DNA from: RGIG250 sp964540025
GTDB taxonomy: Bacteria; Bacillota; Negativicutes; Selenomonadales; Selenomonadaceae
NCBI GenBank assembly: GCA_964540025.1
Contig: CAZIKQ010000018.1
Span: 1-30,947 of the forward strand
Direction of reading: 5' to 3'
Length of the DNA stretch: 30,947 bases
The first letter of the stretch is position 1. Every line of letters starts with the position of its first letter. Position numbers and translations under genes: made by a program. Below are positions 15,059 to 22,881 of this stretch, in pieces. The notes below the pieces were generated by a model. That model was given only the letters and a program-made list of their open reading frames with translations, did no database searches and was not told the origin of the DNA.

Positions 15059-16945
15059 ATGACAGAACTTCTTTATGTAATCAAGGCGAACACCCCGAAG
15101 GAAGAAATCCTGGCGACCCTGAAGGCCCATCCGGAAATCAAATTCGTTTCCTTGGTGGGTATCGACCTGGCGGGTAATGATACCGATGAGAAGATCCCAA
15201 TCAGCCTTTTCCTGAAGGATATAGATGAATTTTACGCCGGTACCGCGGTTCAGACTGACGGCTCCTCCGTCGTTCTGCCGGGTATCGCGACGCTGAATAA
15301 CGCAAAGGTTGATATGCCTGTGGACCCCACCGTCAACTGGTTTGTAGATTACAACTATGAGCACTGTGACGAAAAAACCGGCCTGCCCATCGGTTCTCTC
15401 CGGATTCCGGCCTTTCTCATTCATGAGGGCAAGCGGATTGACTCCCGGGCCATTCTCATGGATACCTTGCAGTATGTAAAGAAAACCCTCATTGATATGT
15501 TCCAAAAGAACCCGAAGGTTTCCGGCCTGGAGCATATTGACGGGCGGGATGTGGTAGACATCCAGTTTACCAGCGCCACGGAGCTGGAATTTTGGGTTAA
15601 GACTCCCCTGGAGGAGGCAGATATCGCCGAGATGAGCGCCTCCCAGGTCATGCAGGAGCAATATTGGCAGCGCACCCGGGGGGCTGTGCGCACCGCCCTG
15701 GAGCAGGCGGTCATCATGCTTGATGAGTATGGTCTCGGGGCGGAGATGGGCCACAAGGAAGTGGGCGGTATCAAGTCCCACATTGATGAGACCGGACGGA
15801 TGAACCATGTCTGCGAGCAGTGCGAAATCGACTGGAAATTTTCCGACGCCTTACAGGCCGCCGACAATGAACTGATGGTTCGCACCATGGTCAAGGAGAT
15901 CTTCAGGGAAAACGGTCTGGAAGTAAATTTCAAGGCCAAGCCCATGATCGGCCTGGCCGGAAATGGCGAGCATACTCATGTAGGTATGGCGGCTGTTCTG
16001 AAGAACGGCAAGACTGTGAACCTGTTCAGCCCCACCGTTCTCAGTGAGAATTTTCTCTCCACCATCGGCTACGCTGCTATTATGGGTCTCCTGAAGAACT
16101 ATGAAGTCATCAACCCCATCGTATCAGCCACCAATGATTCCCTCAACCGGCTGAAGCCCGGCTTTGAGGCTCCGGTCTGCATCGTTACCAGCCTTGGGCA
16201 TAAGCCGGAGATCCCCTCCCGCAACCGGACAATTCTGGCTGGCCTTGTTCGGGACGCCGAGAACCCTTACGCTACCCGCTTCGAGCTTCGGGCCTGCAAT
16301 CCTTACACCAATACGTATCTTGTTCTTGCCGCCATTTACTCCGCCATCCTCGACGGAATAATGAACACTGTCGGCCGGACCATGGACGAGATGCTGAAGG
16401 AAATTTCCAAGCAGGCCGGGGAGCCCGGCTTCTATCTGGAAAAGGACCGGGCCTACCGCTCTGAGGAGAACGTGTTTGAGGATTACACCGAGGAAGAGCG
16501 GGATCGCCTCTTCGGTGCCCCGCCGGTAACCGTTTGGGAAAATATGCAGGGCTTCCGGAATTATCCGGAAAAGCTGGCGGCTATCACCGCCGGCGGCGCT
16601 ATCAATGAGCGGATCATCGAGTCCTTTACGGAAGGGGCGCTTCTCCGTTGGAAGACCGAGCTTATAAGCCGCATCATCCCCGAGAACCGGGCGCTTGTCG
16701 CCAGGATGACGGAGATCAGGGGCGGGGTCACTACTGATCTGGACGCCTACAACTGGACGAAGGTCAATAATCTCCGCACCAAGCTGGCCAAGGACAGCAT
16801 TGACGAGAAGTCCATCTTTACCCTCCTGACCAACGCTCTTGACAGCGGCGACTATCAGACTGCTTCCGGGCTCCAGGTGGAGATGTATGATAAGATGGAA
16901 GAGCTGAAAGCGACCTACGATGCCTACAAGAAGAATATGATTTGA
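15059..16945 (+). CDS. glnA: Glutamine synthetase, long form with C-terminal extension
   Basis: This 628-residue protein makes glutamine from glutamate, ammonia and ATP. A beta-grasp N-terminal part precedes the catalytic domain. Active-site blocks are TELEF (174-178), EMGHKEVGGIKSHI, the NGEHTH segment (about 302-307), and NDSLNRLKPGFEAPV. The NRT/ATRFELRACNP region holds the arginines that bind glutamate. The order resembles type I enzymes, which have about 440-470 residues, yet about 190 residues follow the DGIMNT segment. This tail is helical and highly charged. Type III enzymes are longer still, so the class is uncertain. ATG 15059 has AAAAGGTGG 8 bases upstream and was preferred to GTG 15047. 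It is monocistronic and ends at a strong terminator. Confidence 0.9.
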   Translation: MTELLYVIKANTPKEEILATLKAHPEIKFVSLVGIDLAGNDTDEKIPISLFLKDIDEFYAGTAVQTDGSSVVLPGIATLNNAKVDMPVDPTVNWFVDYNYEHCDEKTGLPIGSLRIPAFLIHEGKRIDSRAILMDTLQYVKKTLIDMFQKNPKVSGLEHIDGRDVVDIQFTSATELEFWVKTPLEEADIAEMSASQVMQEQYWQRTRGAVRTALEQAVIMLDEYGLGAEMGHKEVGGIKSHIDETGRMNHVCEQCEIDWKFSDALQAADNELMVRTMVKEIFRENGLEVNFKAKPMIGLAGNGEHTHVGMAAVLKNGKTVNLFSPTVLSENFLSTIGYAAIMGLLKNYEVINPIVSATNDSLNRLKPGFEAPVCIVTSLGHKPEIPSRNRTILAGLVRDAENPYATRFELRACNPYTNTYLVLAAIYSAILDGIMNTVGRTMDEMLKEISKQAGEPGFYLEKDRAYRSEENVFEDYTEEERDRLFGAPPVTVWENMQGFRNYPEKLAAITAGGAINERIIESFTEGALLRWKTELISRIIPENRALVARMTEIRGGVTTDLDAYNWTKVNNLRTKLAKDSIDEKSIFTLLTNALDSGDYQTASGLQVEMYDKMEELKATYDAYKKNMI

Positions 16946-16958
16946 TAATAAACGACGA

Positions 16959-16986
16959 GAACCCCCGATAAATCGGGGGTTCTTTT
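16959..16986. terminator. Intrinsic terminator after glutamine synthetase
   Basis: A perfect 11-base-pair stem, GAACCCCCGAT with ATCGGGGGTTC around an AA loop, is followed by TTTTG. The minus-strand DUF2442 gene ends 20 bases away and may use it from the other side. Confidence 0.9.
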
Positions 16987-17006
16987 GTCCTGTTCCTGAC
17001 AGCTTG

Positions 17007-17357
17007 TTATGTTGATGGAACACTGTCAATATAGCAGCTATCCGGGGAAAGGTCTACTTTGTTGCTCCATACTTTATTGCTATCGATATATGGGTCAATA
17101 TCCCATGCTATACAGTGGGTATCATCTACATATACACGGCGAAAGTTTTCTATTTTTGAAAAAGGTTCAAATACAGTTCCCTTTTTTAGCAAAGGGGACA
17201 TATCATAAAGACGCTTTTCTCCGTTGCTAAAACTGATAGTCAAAGTGAAGTCGCTATTGGCAACAACGTCAACAATTTTTTTTCTACCACTGGCGAAGTA
17301 TTCCGCAGCCTTTAGGTCAAATCCTTTAGAAATATAGTATTCTACAGTATTTGCCAT
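17007..17357 (-). CDS. DUF2442 domain protein
   Basis: This 116-residue protein has the DUF2442 pattern: IVDVVANSDFTLTISFSNGEKRLYDMSPLL, then FRRVYVDDTHCIAWDIDPYIDSNKVW. The function of this family is unknown. Its genes often sit next to DUF4160 genes, as here, and the pair has been suspected of acting like a toxin-antitoxin or regulatory couple. The N-terminal part (YYISKGFDLKAAEYFASGRKK) is a helical addition found in some members. GGAGGTGAT precedes the ATG at an ideal spacing. The gene and its partner are clearly more A+T rich than the genes on either side, which suggests recent transfer. Confidence 0.87.
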   Translation of the reverse strand: MANTVEYYISKGFDLKAAEYFASGRKKIVDVVANSDFTLTISFSNGEKRLYDMSPLLKKGTVFEPFSKIENFRRVYVDDTHCIAWDIDPYIDSNKVWSNKVDLSPDSCYIDSVPST

Positions 17358-17381
17358 ATTATCACCTCCGGCAGATGCTAT

Positions 17382-17642
17382 TTACCTGAGTGGTGCAATT
17401 GTGAATAATTCCTGCTGATTTTTAGCAAGCTCCCAGTTTTCCCTTAATTCTTCCTGATGAAAAGCAGCCCAGCCCAGAAGCATTTTTAACTGTTTAGAGG
17501 GCAAAGTGCCCTCTAATGTCTCAAGATCTTCGATTGATACAAGTACCTCAGAACCGCCGTAGAAAGCATGAAAATGTGGCGGTAGGTGGTCACTCCAATA
17601 TATACAAACTTTTATACCGCGAAACATTGAAATTGTAGGCAT
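17382..17642 (-). CDS. DUF4160 domain protein
   Basis: This 86-residue protein carries the DUF4160 signature MPTISMFRGIKVCIYWSDHLPPHFHAFYGG, including the conserved PPHFHA motif. Its histidines could bind metal or nucleic acid. The function is unknown. ATG 17642 was chosen because family members begin MPTI and GGAAAG lies just upstream. The in-frame ATG at 17690 has no ribosome site and would add a basic 16-residue leader. It is 24 bases upstream of DUF2442 in the same transcript. The promoter at 17784-17812 would start this transcript. Confidence 0.85.
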   Translation of the reverse strand: MPTISMFRGIKVCIYWSDHLPPHFHAFYGGSEVLVSIEDLETLEGTLPSKQLKMLLGWAAFHQEELRENWELAKNQQELFTIAPLR

Positions 17643-17723
17643 ATTTTTCTTTCCAGTCCACCTGCTACGAGGTTGTTTTTTGTTTTTCATAAGGGCGTTA
17701 TACTGTGGCTATTTACTTGCAGG

Positions 17724-17778
17724 TGAGTCCTAAATTTTCCATTTGTTATTGTAATTTATGGAATGAAAAGTTGACTCA
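17724..17778. repeat. Imperfect inverted repeat at the start of the DUF4160 transcript
   Basis: TGAGTC (17724-17729) and GACTCA (17773-17778) form outer arms. Inner pairs join TTTTCCA with TGGA and AAAA. On the minus strand the arm begins about where transcription from the promoter at 17784-17812 should start, so the RNA would carry a 5' hairpin, or the DNA could be an operator. Confidence 0.5.
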
Positions 17779-17783
17779 TAAGC

Positions 17784-17812
17784 ATTATATTACATCAAGA
17801 GAAGGATGTAAA
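17784..17812 (-). promoter_or_regulatory. Promoter for the DUF4160-DUF2442 pair
   Basis: On the minus strand TTTACA and TATAAT are spaced by exactly 17 bases. This is the best-matched promoter in the window. The predicted start is near 17777, about 135 bases before the DUF4160 ATG. Confidence 0.7.
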
Positions 17813-17945
17813 ATGAACTTAAAATAAATGATTTGACTTTTGCCTGCCACATCTGCTTTTCACGGGCATTGCGGTTTTCCGGGGCGGCTTTTGTCAAAAG
17901 AACGATGTTGGCGGTGGCTTGGTGTCCCGGAGGTAAAATTTTTTG

Positions 17946-17974
17946 TTGAAAAGGGGCAGGGAAAAAGCTAGTAT
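17946..17974 (+). promoter_or_regulatory. Promoter for the hydroxyacid dehydrogenase
   Basis: TTGAAA and TAGTAT are 17 bases apart. The predicted start near 17981 gives a leader of about 30 bases before the AAAGGAG site. Confidence 0.6.
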
Positions 17975-18011
17975 TAGACTGTGTACCGTTAAAGGTGAAA
18001 GGAGTATGACA

Positions 18012-18884
18012 ATGGAAAAGATAGCGTTTATCGGAACCGGGGTAATGGGTAGAAGTATGGCCGGGCATCTGCTGAAGGCCGGTTATGAGCTTACCGTGTA
18101 CAATCGGACAAAGGAAAAAGCGGCGGCGCTGATCGAGCAGGGAGCAAAATGGGCGGATGATCCGGCGGCGGCCGCCGCCAATGCGGAGGTGGTGATCTCC
18201 ATCGTGGGTTATCCGGCTGACGTGGAGGAAACCTATCTGGGGGAAAAGGGTGTCCTGAGAACCCTGAAAAAGGACGGGATAATCATCGACATGACGACCT
18301 CCAGTCCCATTCTCTGGCAGAGGATCGCCAAAACAGCGGCCGGGAAAGGGATAGCGGCTATTGACGCGCCGGTTACCGGCGGCGATTTGGGGGCGAAAAA
18401 CGCTACCCTGGCCATTCTCTGCGGCGGCGAAGAAAAAGCCTTTGAGAAGGTTAAGCTCATCCTGGCGGTAATGGGGAAAAACGTCGCCCTCTTTGGCGGC
18501 GCTGGAGCCGGTCAGTATACGAAGCTGGTAAATCAGATCGCCGTGGCCGCCACGATGCTGTCAATCACGGAATCCCTTATTTTTGCGGAGAAAGCCGGGC
18601 TTGATACGAAGCTGGTCTACGATACTATCGGCGGCGGCGCCGCCAGCTCCTGGTCCATGGCGAATCTGCTGCCCCGGATTCTGCGAGGCGATGAAGCTCC
18701 CGGCTTTATGGTAAAGCACATGGTAAAGGATCTCCGGCTGGCCCTTGAGGCGGCCCGGGAGATGAAGCTGGAGCTTCCGGCTCTGGCTCTGGCCGAAAAA
18801 CTCTATTCCCAGCTGGAAGCGAGAGGGTACGCCGATAAGGGAACTCAGACCCTGATCGCCAGCTATAGAAAACAACAGCCTTAA
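18012..18884 (+). CDS. NAD(P)-dependent beta-hydroxyacid dehydrogenase (3-hydroxyisobutyrate dehydrogenase family)
   Basis: This 290-residue protein is a full-length member of the family that includes 3-hydroxyisobutyrate dehydrogenase and tartronate semialdehyde reductase. The Rossmann motif is FIGTGVMGRSMAGHLLKAGYELTVYNRT. The substrate loop is DAPVTGGDLGAKNATLAILCGG, and the catalytic Lys171 lies in GAGQYTKLVNQ. The NRT end of the nucleotide motif favours NADPH, as an inference. ATG 18012 was chosen because AAAGGAG is 7 bases upstream. ATG 18006 in the same frame lies too close to it. The gene has its own promoter and is followed by about 200 bases before the next operon. The actual substrate cannot be read from the sequence. 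Confidence 0.92.
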   Translation: MEKIAFIGTGVMGRSMAGHLLKAGYELTVYNRTKEKAAALIEQGAKWADDPAAAAANAEVVISIVGYPADVEETYLGEKGVLRTLKKDGIIIDMTTSSPILWQRIAKTAAGKGIAAIDAPVTGGDLGAKNATLAILCGGEEKAFEKVKLILAVMGKNVALFGGAGAGQYTKLVNQIAVAATMLSITESLIFAEKAGLDTKLVYDTIGGGAASSWSMANLLPRILRGDEAPGFMVKHMVKDLRLALEAAREMKLELPALALAEKLYSQLEARGYADKGTQTLIASYRKQQP

Positions 18885-19013
18885 ATTTTTAATAAAGCAG
18901 GAAATTTTTGCAGTAAATTTTAGTGCAACGATGTCAATTTGTTTAGATTTTACCATTGATGGCAGTTCAGACATCACATATTGCAATAATAATGTATACA
19001 TATTTCAAAGTCA

Positions 19014-19042
19014 TTGCCAAAAGGCGGGACAGGCTTTATATT
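19014..19042 (+). promoter_or_regulatory. Promoter for the DUF4392 / 5-oxoprolinase operon
   Basis: TTGCCA and TATATT are spaced by 17 bases, with a predicted start near 19049, about 40 bases before the first gene. Confidence 0.6.
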
Positions 19043-19086
19043 ATTGACCTGTAAATCATGTAATAAAACCTGAAAGGGGAAAGAGG

Positions 19087-20166
19087 ATGGCTATGACAAA
19101 GGAAGAACTTATCGAATATAATGTGGGGGAAAATCTTGATTCGCTGATGAATCTTGATCCCCGCGGCTACGGGGTCTGCCGCATTCTTTACAAGGGAAGC
19201 CGCGACTATACGGGGGAGCCCCTCTCCATTCATTCGGCAAAGGAGCTCATGAAGGTGGTAAAGCCCGGCGACCCGGTTTTCATCTTCGTTGGATTCATTC
19301 TCATTCCCCATAAATGCCCGGAGACTGACGGCATGGTCAGCATCATGATGCTTGCCCGGGCGCTGGTACAGGCCTTCGGAGCCAAGCCCGTCGTGGTCTG
19401 TCCGGAGGAGAGCGCCAGAGCCGTCGAGCAGTGCGCCGGAGTTGTGGGACTCCATTGCTACCGGGATATCAAGACGGTTTTGGCCCTGCCCATGAGCATG
19501 GGGGTAATAGCTTTCACCAAGGCAAAGAATCAGGCCCGCCAGCAGGCGGAGCAGATTCTGGCCCAGGCCACCCCGGCGGCGGCAATTTCCGTCGAGTGCT
19601 CCGGCTCCAACGAGGATGGCGTGTACCACACGGCTTTGGGCTTTGACGTAAGCGACCTGGAGGCAAAGAGCGATATATTCTGGCAGGTTCTCCGGGAAAA
19701 GGGCGTCCTCACCGTGGCCATCGGCGACCTGGGCAATGAGAACGGCATGGCGGCCATCGCTGACCACATAAAGAAGTATGTGCCTTATACGGACAAGGGT
19801 CAGTGCCAGTGCAGCTGCCACGGGGGCATTCTTGCCTGCACCGGGGCTGATAACATCATCACCGCCACCTGCTCCGACTGGGGCTGCTACGCTCTGATGG
19901 CGGCAATTTCCTACCTGAAGCGGGACAAGAAAGTAATGCCGCCGGAGGAAATGCCGGCGGAGGTTATGCGCGTCCTCTGCCGTCACAGCATCGTGGATAT
20001 GACGGGTTCGCTTTTGCCGGGGGTTGATGGCTTTGACGTGCGCCTGAACGTGCTCATTATGGATCTCATGCGTCAGGTGACCCGCTATGCGATCCGTTAC
20101 GAGGATCCCAATGATAACTGGTTCGGTCCGGTTTTGAAGAAGGGCTTCTTTGAACATCACAAGTGA
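19087..20166 (+). CDS. DUF4392 protein, D-glutamate cyclase-like
   Basis: This 359-residue protein matches the DUF4392 domain, found as the C-terminal half of vertebrate DGLUCY, which interconverts D-glutamate and 5-oxo-D-proline. Marks are FIFVGFILIPHKCPETDG with the conserved ETDG, then ARALVQAFGAKPVVVCPEE, ISVECSGSNEDGVYHTALG, and VAIGDLGNENGMAAI. A cysteine cluster follows (C240, C242, C244, H245, C251, C262, C267), and its role is unknown. The N-terminal 50 residues hold LDPRGYGVCRILYKGSR. ATG 19087 has AAAGGGG upstream, and ATG 19093 is an equally possible start. The following genes encode 5-oxoprolinase subunits and a DUF1445 protein, which supports a role in D-glutamate/pyroglutamate turnover. 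Confidence 0.85.
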   Translation: MAMTKEELIEYNVGENLDSLMNLDPRGYGVCRILYKGSRDYTGEPLSIHSAKELMKVVKPGDPVFIFVGFILIPHKCPETDGMVSIMMLARALVQAFGAKPVVVCPEESARAVEQCAGVVGLHCYRDIKTVLALPMSMGVIAFTKAKNQARQQAEQILAQATPAAAISVECSGSNEDGVYHTALGFDVSDLEAKSDIFWQVLREKGVLTVAIGDLGNENGMAAIADHIKKYVPYTDKGQCQCSCHGGILACTGADNIITATCSDWGCYALMAAISYLKRDKKVMPPEEMPAEVMRVLCRHSIVDMTGSLLPGVDGFDVRLNVLIMDLMRQVTRYAIRYEDPNDNWFGPVLKKGFFEHHK

Positions 20167-20200
20167 ATTTGAATATTGATAATAACGGCGTTATGAACGG

Positions 20201-20227
20201 AGGGCGGGGTAACCCGCCCTTGTTGTT
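20201..20227 (+). terminator. Hairpin terminator or attenuator within the operon
   Basis: AGGGCGGG and CCCGCCCT form an 8-base-pair stem around GTAA, followed by TGTTGTT. The T-run is broken, so read-through into pxpB is likely and it may only reduce downstream expression. Confidence 0.65.
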
Positions 20228-20243
20228 AAGGAGAGTCGGAATT

Positions 20244-20272
20244 TTGTTTCCGGTATAAACGGCTGATATATA
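20244..20272 (+). promoter_or_regulatory. Possible internal promoter before pxpB
   Basis: TTGTTT and TATATA are 17 bases apart, directly after the hairpin at 20201-20227. The predicted start near 20279 lies just before the GAGGTGA site of pxpB. Confidence 0.45.
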
Positions 20273-20297
20273 CCCCTTTGAGGTGAGCATCACGAAT

Positions 20298-21053
20298 TTG
20301 AAGGAAATAACAATAAAGCCGGCGGGAGACTCCGCCGTTCAGATATTCTGCGGTGGAGAAATATCCGAGGTAGTAGGAAATAAAGTGTCTGCCCTGACAG
20401 CGGCTCTGCGGGATTTCTTTTCAAAGGAAAATGTGGCTGGCGCAGGGGAAGTCGTGCCGGCCTTTTCCTCCCTGCTGGTCCGCTACGACCCGCTGGTCAC
20501 TGATTACGAGGGAATTACTTTTATAATAGGCAAGGCGGTGGCTGATCTGGAGCTGGACGCATCCGGGAAAAGCCGCGGGGAGATCGTAGAGATTCCCGTG
20601 TGCTACGGGGATGAATTCGGCGAGGATCTGGCAGATGTGGCGGCCTATAACAATATAACGGAACAGGAAGTAGTTGCCATTCACAGCGGCGGTCTGTACC
20701 GTCTTTATATGATTGGCTTTCTGCCGGGGTTCCCCTATTTGGGCGGGCTGGACAAGCGGATCTGCTGTCCCCGCCTCAAGTCGCCCCGGACGAGGATTCC
20801 CGCCGGGGCCGTGGGCATCGGCGGGGAGCAGACGGGAATTTATCCCATGGAGTCACCGGGTGGCTGGCGGCTCATTGGCCGGACGCCCCTGACGCTGTTT
20901 GACCCGGAGGGAATACTGCCCCTTCCCTACAAGGCCGGCGATATGATAAAATTCGTGGCCATTGACAAGGCAGAGTACGGGGAAATTGCGGCGGCTGAGG
21001 CAGAGGGGAAGGAAAGGCTCCGCCGGGATAAAGGGAAGGAGGCGGGGCGATGA
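20298..21053 (+). CDS. pxpB: 5-oxoprolinase subunit PxpB (KipI-like)
   Basis: PxpB, PxpA and PxpC form the bacterial ATP-dependent 5-oxoprolinase, which opens pyroglutamate to L-glutamate in the cytoplasm. This 251-residue protein has the hallmark block GLYRLYMIGFLPGFPYLGGLDKRI, then PRTRIPAGAVGIGGEQTGIYPMESPGGWRLIGRTPLTLFDP. The start is debatable. TTG 20298 gives MKEITIKPAGDSAVQI, a usual PxpB opening, with GAGGTGA at 20280-20286. GTG 20283 would add five residues, has no ribosome site, and is nearly at the predicted transcript start. The C-terminus is an Ala/Glu/Lys-rich helix. It overlaps pxpC by 4 bases (ATGA). Confidence 0.94.
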   Translation: MKEITIKPAGDSAVQIFCGGEISEVVGNKVSALTAALRDFFSKENVAGAGEVVPAFSSLLVRYDPLVTDYEGITFIIGKAVADLELDASGKSRGEIVEIPVCYGDEFGEDLADVAAYNNITEQEVVAIHSGGLYRLYMIGFLPGFPYLGGLDKRICCPRLKSPRTRIPAGAVGIGGEQTGIYPMESPGGWRLIGRTPLTLFDPEGILPLPYKAGDMIKFVAIDKAEYGEIAAAEAEGKERLRRDKGKEAGR

Positions 21054-22060
21054 TAAGGATTATTTCTCCGGGGCCCCTTACCTCCGTACAGGACGGCGGC
21101 CGAAAAGGCTGTCAGTCTCAGGGCTACCGGGAGTGCGGCGCTGCCGATATGTACTCGCTGGAAGCGGCCAACGCAATGGTGGGCAACGATGATCTTCAGG
21201 CCGCGGCGTTGGAGATCACCCTTTCCGGCGGCGTGATGGAGTTCACGGAACCGGTGATTTTCGCGGTTACCGGCGGGGATTTTGCTCTGACGCTGGACGG
21301 AGAACGGGTTCCGGCCCACGGGCCGGTGTACGCGGAAGCGGGCAGCCGCCTGACCATCGGCCCGGCGGCAAGTGGCCTGCGGGGATGCCTGGCTGTTTAC
21401 GGGGGAATCGACGTGCCCCTGCTGTTGGGCAGCCGCTCCACCGACCTGACCTGCAAGCTGGGGGGCTATAAGGGCAGAGCTCTTAAAAAGGGCGATGAGC
21501 TTCCCGTTGGCTCCTATGCTGTCAAGGGCGTCCGGGATGTGGAAAAAAGAAGAGCGGCGCTGGCCGGGAGAAACCTTTTGAAAGCGGAGGCTGACCGGAG
21601 CGGACTTGTCCCTTCCGGACGGGGCAGATTTTTTCAGGGGGAACGGATAAGGGTACTGCGGGCGGTAAAAGGCCCCCAGGAGGAGTACTTTACCGAGGGC
21701 GCTCACAGGACCTTTGAGCGGTCGGTATACACGATAACCCCCCAGTCTGACCGGATGGGCTGCCGCCTGTCCGGGCCGGCGCTGGAGACGGTTCATGGCT
21801 GTGATATTATTTCTGATGGCATTGTGGGGGGCTCGGTGCAGGTTTCCTCCGATGGCCAGCCCATAATAATGCAGGCAGATCATCAGACTACCGGCGGCTA
21901 TGCCAAGATCGCCACCGTTATTTCCGCTGACTTGCCGGCTCTGGCTCAGCTGAGGCCCGGGGATAAGGTGGGGTTCCGCTTTGTAAGCCCAAAAGAGGCG
22001 GTCATGGCCGTCAGAGAGCTTCAGGCAGGAATTTTGTCGTTGAAGGAGGTATACAGATGA
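21050..22060 (+). CDS. pxpC: 5-oxoprolinase subunit PxpC (KipA-like, biotin-dependent carboxylase fold)
   Basis: This 336-residue protein is the third subunit of the 5-oxoprolinase complex. Family blocks are IISPGPLTSVQDGGRKGCQSQGYRECGAADMYSLEAANAMVGN, CLAVYGGIDVPLLLGSRSTDLTCKLGGYKGRALKKGDEL, and SDRMGCRLSGPALE. The C-terminal blocks are SDGIVGGSVQVSSDGQPIIMQADHQTTGGYAKIATVISADL and LAQLRPGDKVGFRFV. The older label urea amidolyase-related protein refers to the same fold. It starts in an ATGA overlap with pxpB after AAGGAGG and ends in an ATGA overlap with the DUF1445 gene, so the three are translated as a unit. Confidence 0.95.
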   Translation: MIRIISPGPLTSVQDGGRKGCQSQGYRECGAADMYSLEAANAMVGNDDLQAAALEITLSGGVMEFTEPVIFAVTGGDFALTLDGERVPAHGPVYAEAGSRLTIGPAASGLRGCLAVYGGIDVPLLLGSRSTDLTCKLGGYKGRALKKGDELPVGSYAVKGVRDVEKRRAALAGRNLLKAEADRSGLVPSGRGRFFQGERIRVLRAVKGPQEEYFTEGAHRTFERSVYTITPQSDRMGCRLSGPALETVHGCDIISDGIVGGSVQVSSDGQPIIMQADHQTTGGYAKIATVISADLPALAQLRPGDKVGFRFVSPKEAVMAVRELQAGILSLKEVYR

Positions 22061-22860
22061 GCAAGGAAATGGATTATGCAAAGATGTCTCCGGCGGAGGT
22101 CCGGGGGCTTATCCGCCGGCAGAAGATAACCGGCCCCACAACCGGTATGTGCGATGGCTACGCTCAGGGCAATCTGGTAGTCCTGCCCAAGGCGCTGGCC
22201 TGGGATTTTCTCCTTTACTGTCAGCGCAATCCCCGCCCCTGTCCTCTGCTGGAGGTAATCGATGCCGGGGGCCGGGAGTTTGCGGAATTTGCCCCCGGCA
22301 GCGACGTGGCCACCGACCTTCCCCGTTACCGGGTTTACGAGGGGGGAGAGCTTACCGGAGAATACACCGATGTAACGAAATTTTTCGAGGAGCGAGACGA
22401 TTTGGTGAGCTTTCTCATCGGTTGCAGCTTCTCCTTTGAAAGCGCTCTGCTGGAGGCTGACATACCGGTCCGGCAGATCGAGGAGGGGGTAAACGTCCCC
22501 ATGTACGATACCAATGTGCCCTGCCGCTCCGCCGGGGCCTTTCACGGCAATATGGTGGTGAGTATGCGGCCCATTCCCTACCGCCAGGTAAGCGCGGCGG
22601 TGGCCATTACCGCCGCCATGCCGAGGGTCCATGGAGCGCCCCTTCAGATCGGTTTCCCGGAATCTATCGGCATAACCGATATTGGGCGGCCGGATTACGG
22701 CGACCCGGTGACCGTCCGGGAGGGGGAGGTTCCCGTGTTCTGGCCCTGCGGCGTGACGCCCCAGAATGCGGTGATGCGTTCCAGGCCTGATTTTTGCATT
22801 ACCCATGCCCCGGGGCATATGTTCATCAGCGACGTTAAAAACGTTTCCCTGAAGTATTAA
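22057..22860 (+). CDS. DUF1445 protein, putative hydro-lyase / D-glutamate cyclase-like
   Basis: This 267-residue protein matches DUF1445 over its full length: TTGMCDGYAQGNLVVLPKALAWDFLLYCQRNPRPCPLLEV, FLIGCSFSFESALLEADIPVRQIEEG, YDTNVPCRSAGAFHGNMVVSMRP, and the closing ITHAPGHMFISDV. Its family member YcsI is encoded in the kip operon of Bacillus subtilis beside pxpABC homologues. The domain is also the N-terminal half of vertebrate DGLUCY. The enzyme activity of stand-alone bacterial members is not established to my knowledge. AAGGAGGTAT precedes the ATG, which overlaps the pxpC stop. Because DUF4392 is encoded at the head of this operon, the two may form one enzyme. Confidence 0.93.
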   Translation: MSKEMDYAKMSPAEVRGLIRRQKITGPTTGMCDGYAQGNLVVLPKALAWDFLLYCQRNPRPCPLLEVIDAGGREFAEFAPGSDVATDLPRYRVYEGGELTGEYTDVTKFFEERDDLVSFLIGCSFSFESALLEADIPVRQIEEGVNVPMYDTNVPCRSAGAFHGNMVVSMRPIPYRQVSAAVAITAAMPRVHGAPLQIGFPESIGITDIGRPDYGDPVTVREGEVPVFWPCGVTPQNAVMRSRPDFCITHAPGHMFISDVKNVSLKY

Positions 22861-22881
22861 AGGAAAAAGAGGAAAGAAATT

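Larger units (their letters stand above)
17643..18011. other. Intergenic region with two outward promoters
   Basis: No gene is supported here. It contains a minus-strand promoter and 5' hairpin for the DUF4160/DUF2442 pair and a plus-strand promoter for the dehydrogenase. A 13-base palindrome, CTTTTG-T-CAAAAG, lies at 17888-17900 and could be an operator or part of a minor hairpin. Composition changes from A+T rich to G+C rich near 17830. Confidence 0.55.

Noticed and set aside
17790..18068. A 92-codon minus-strand frame
   Set aside because: It crosses the dehydrogenase promoter and start and has no ribosome site or family match.
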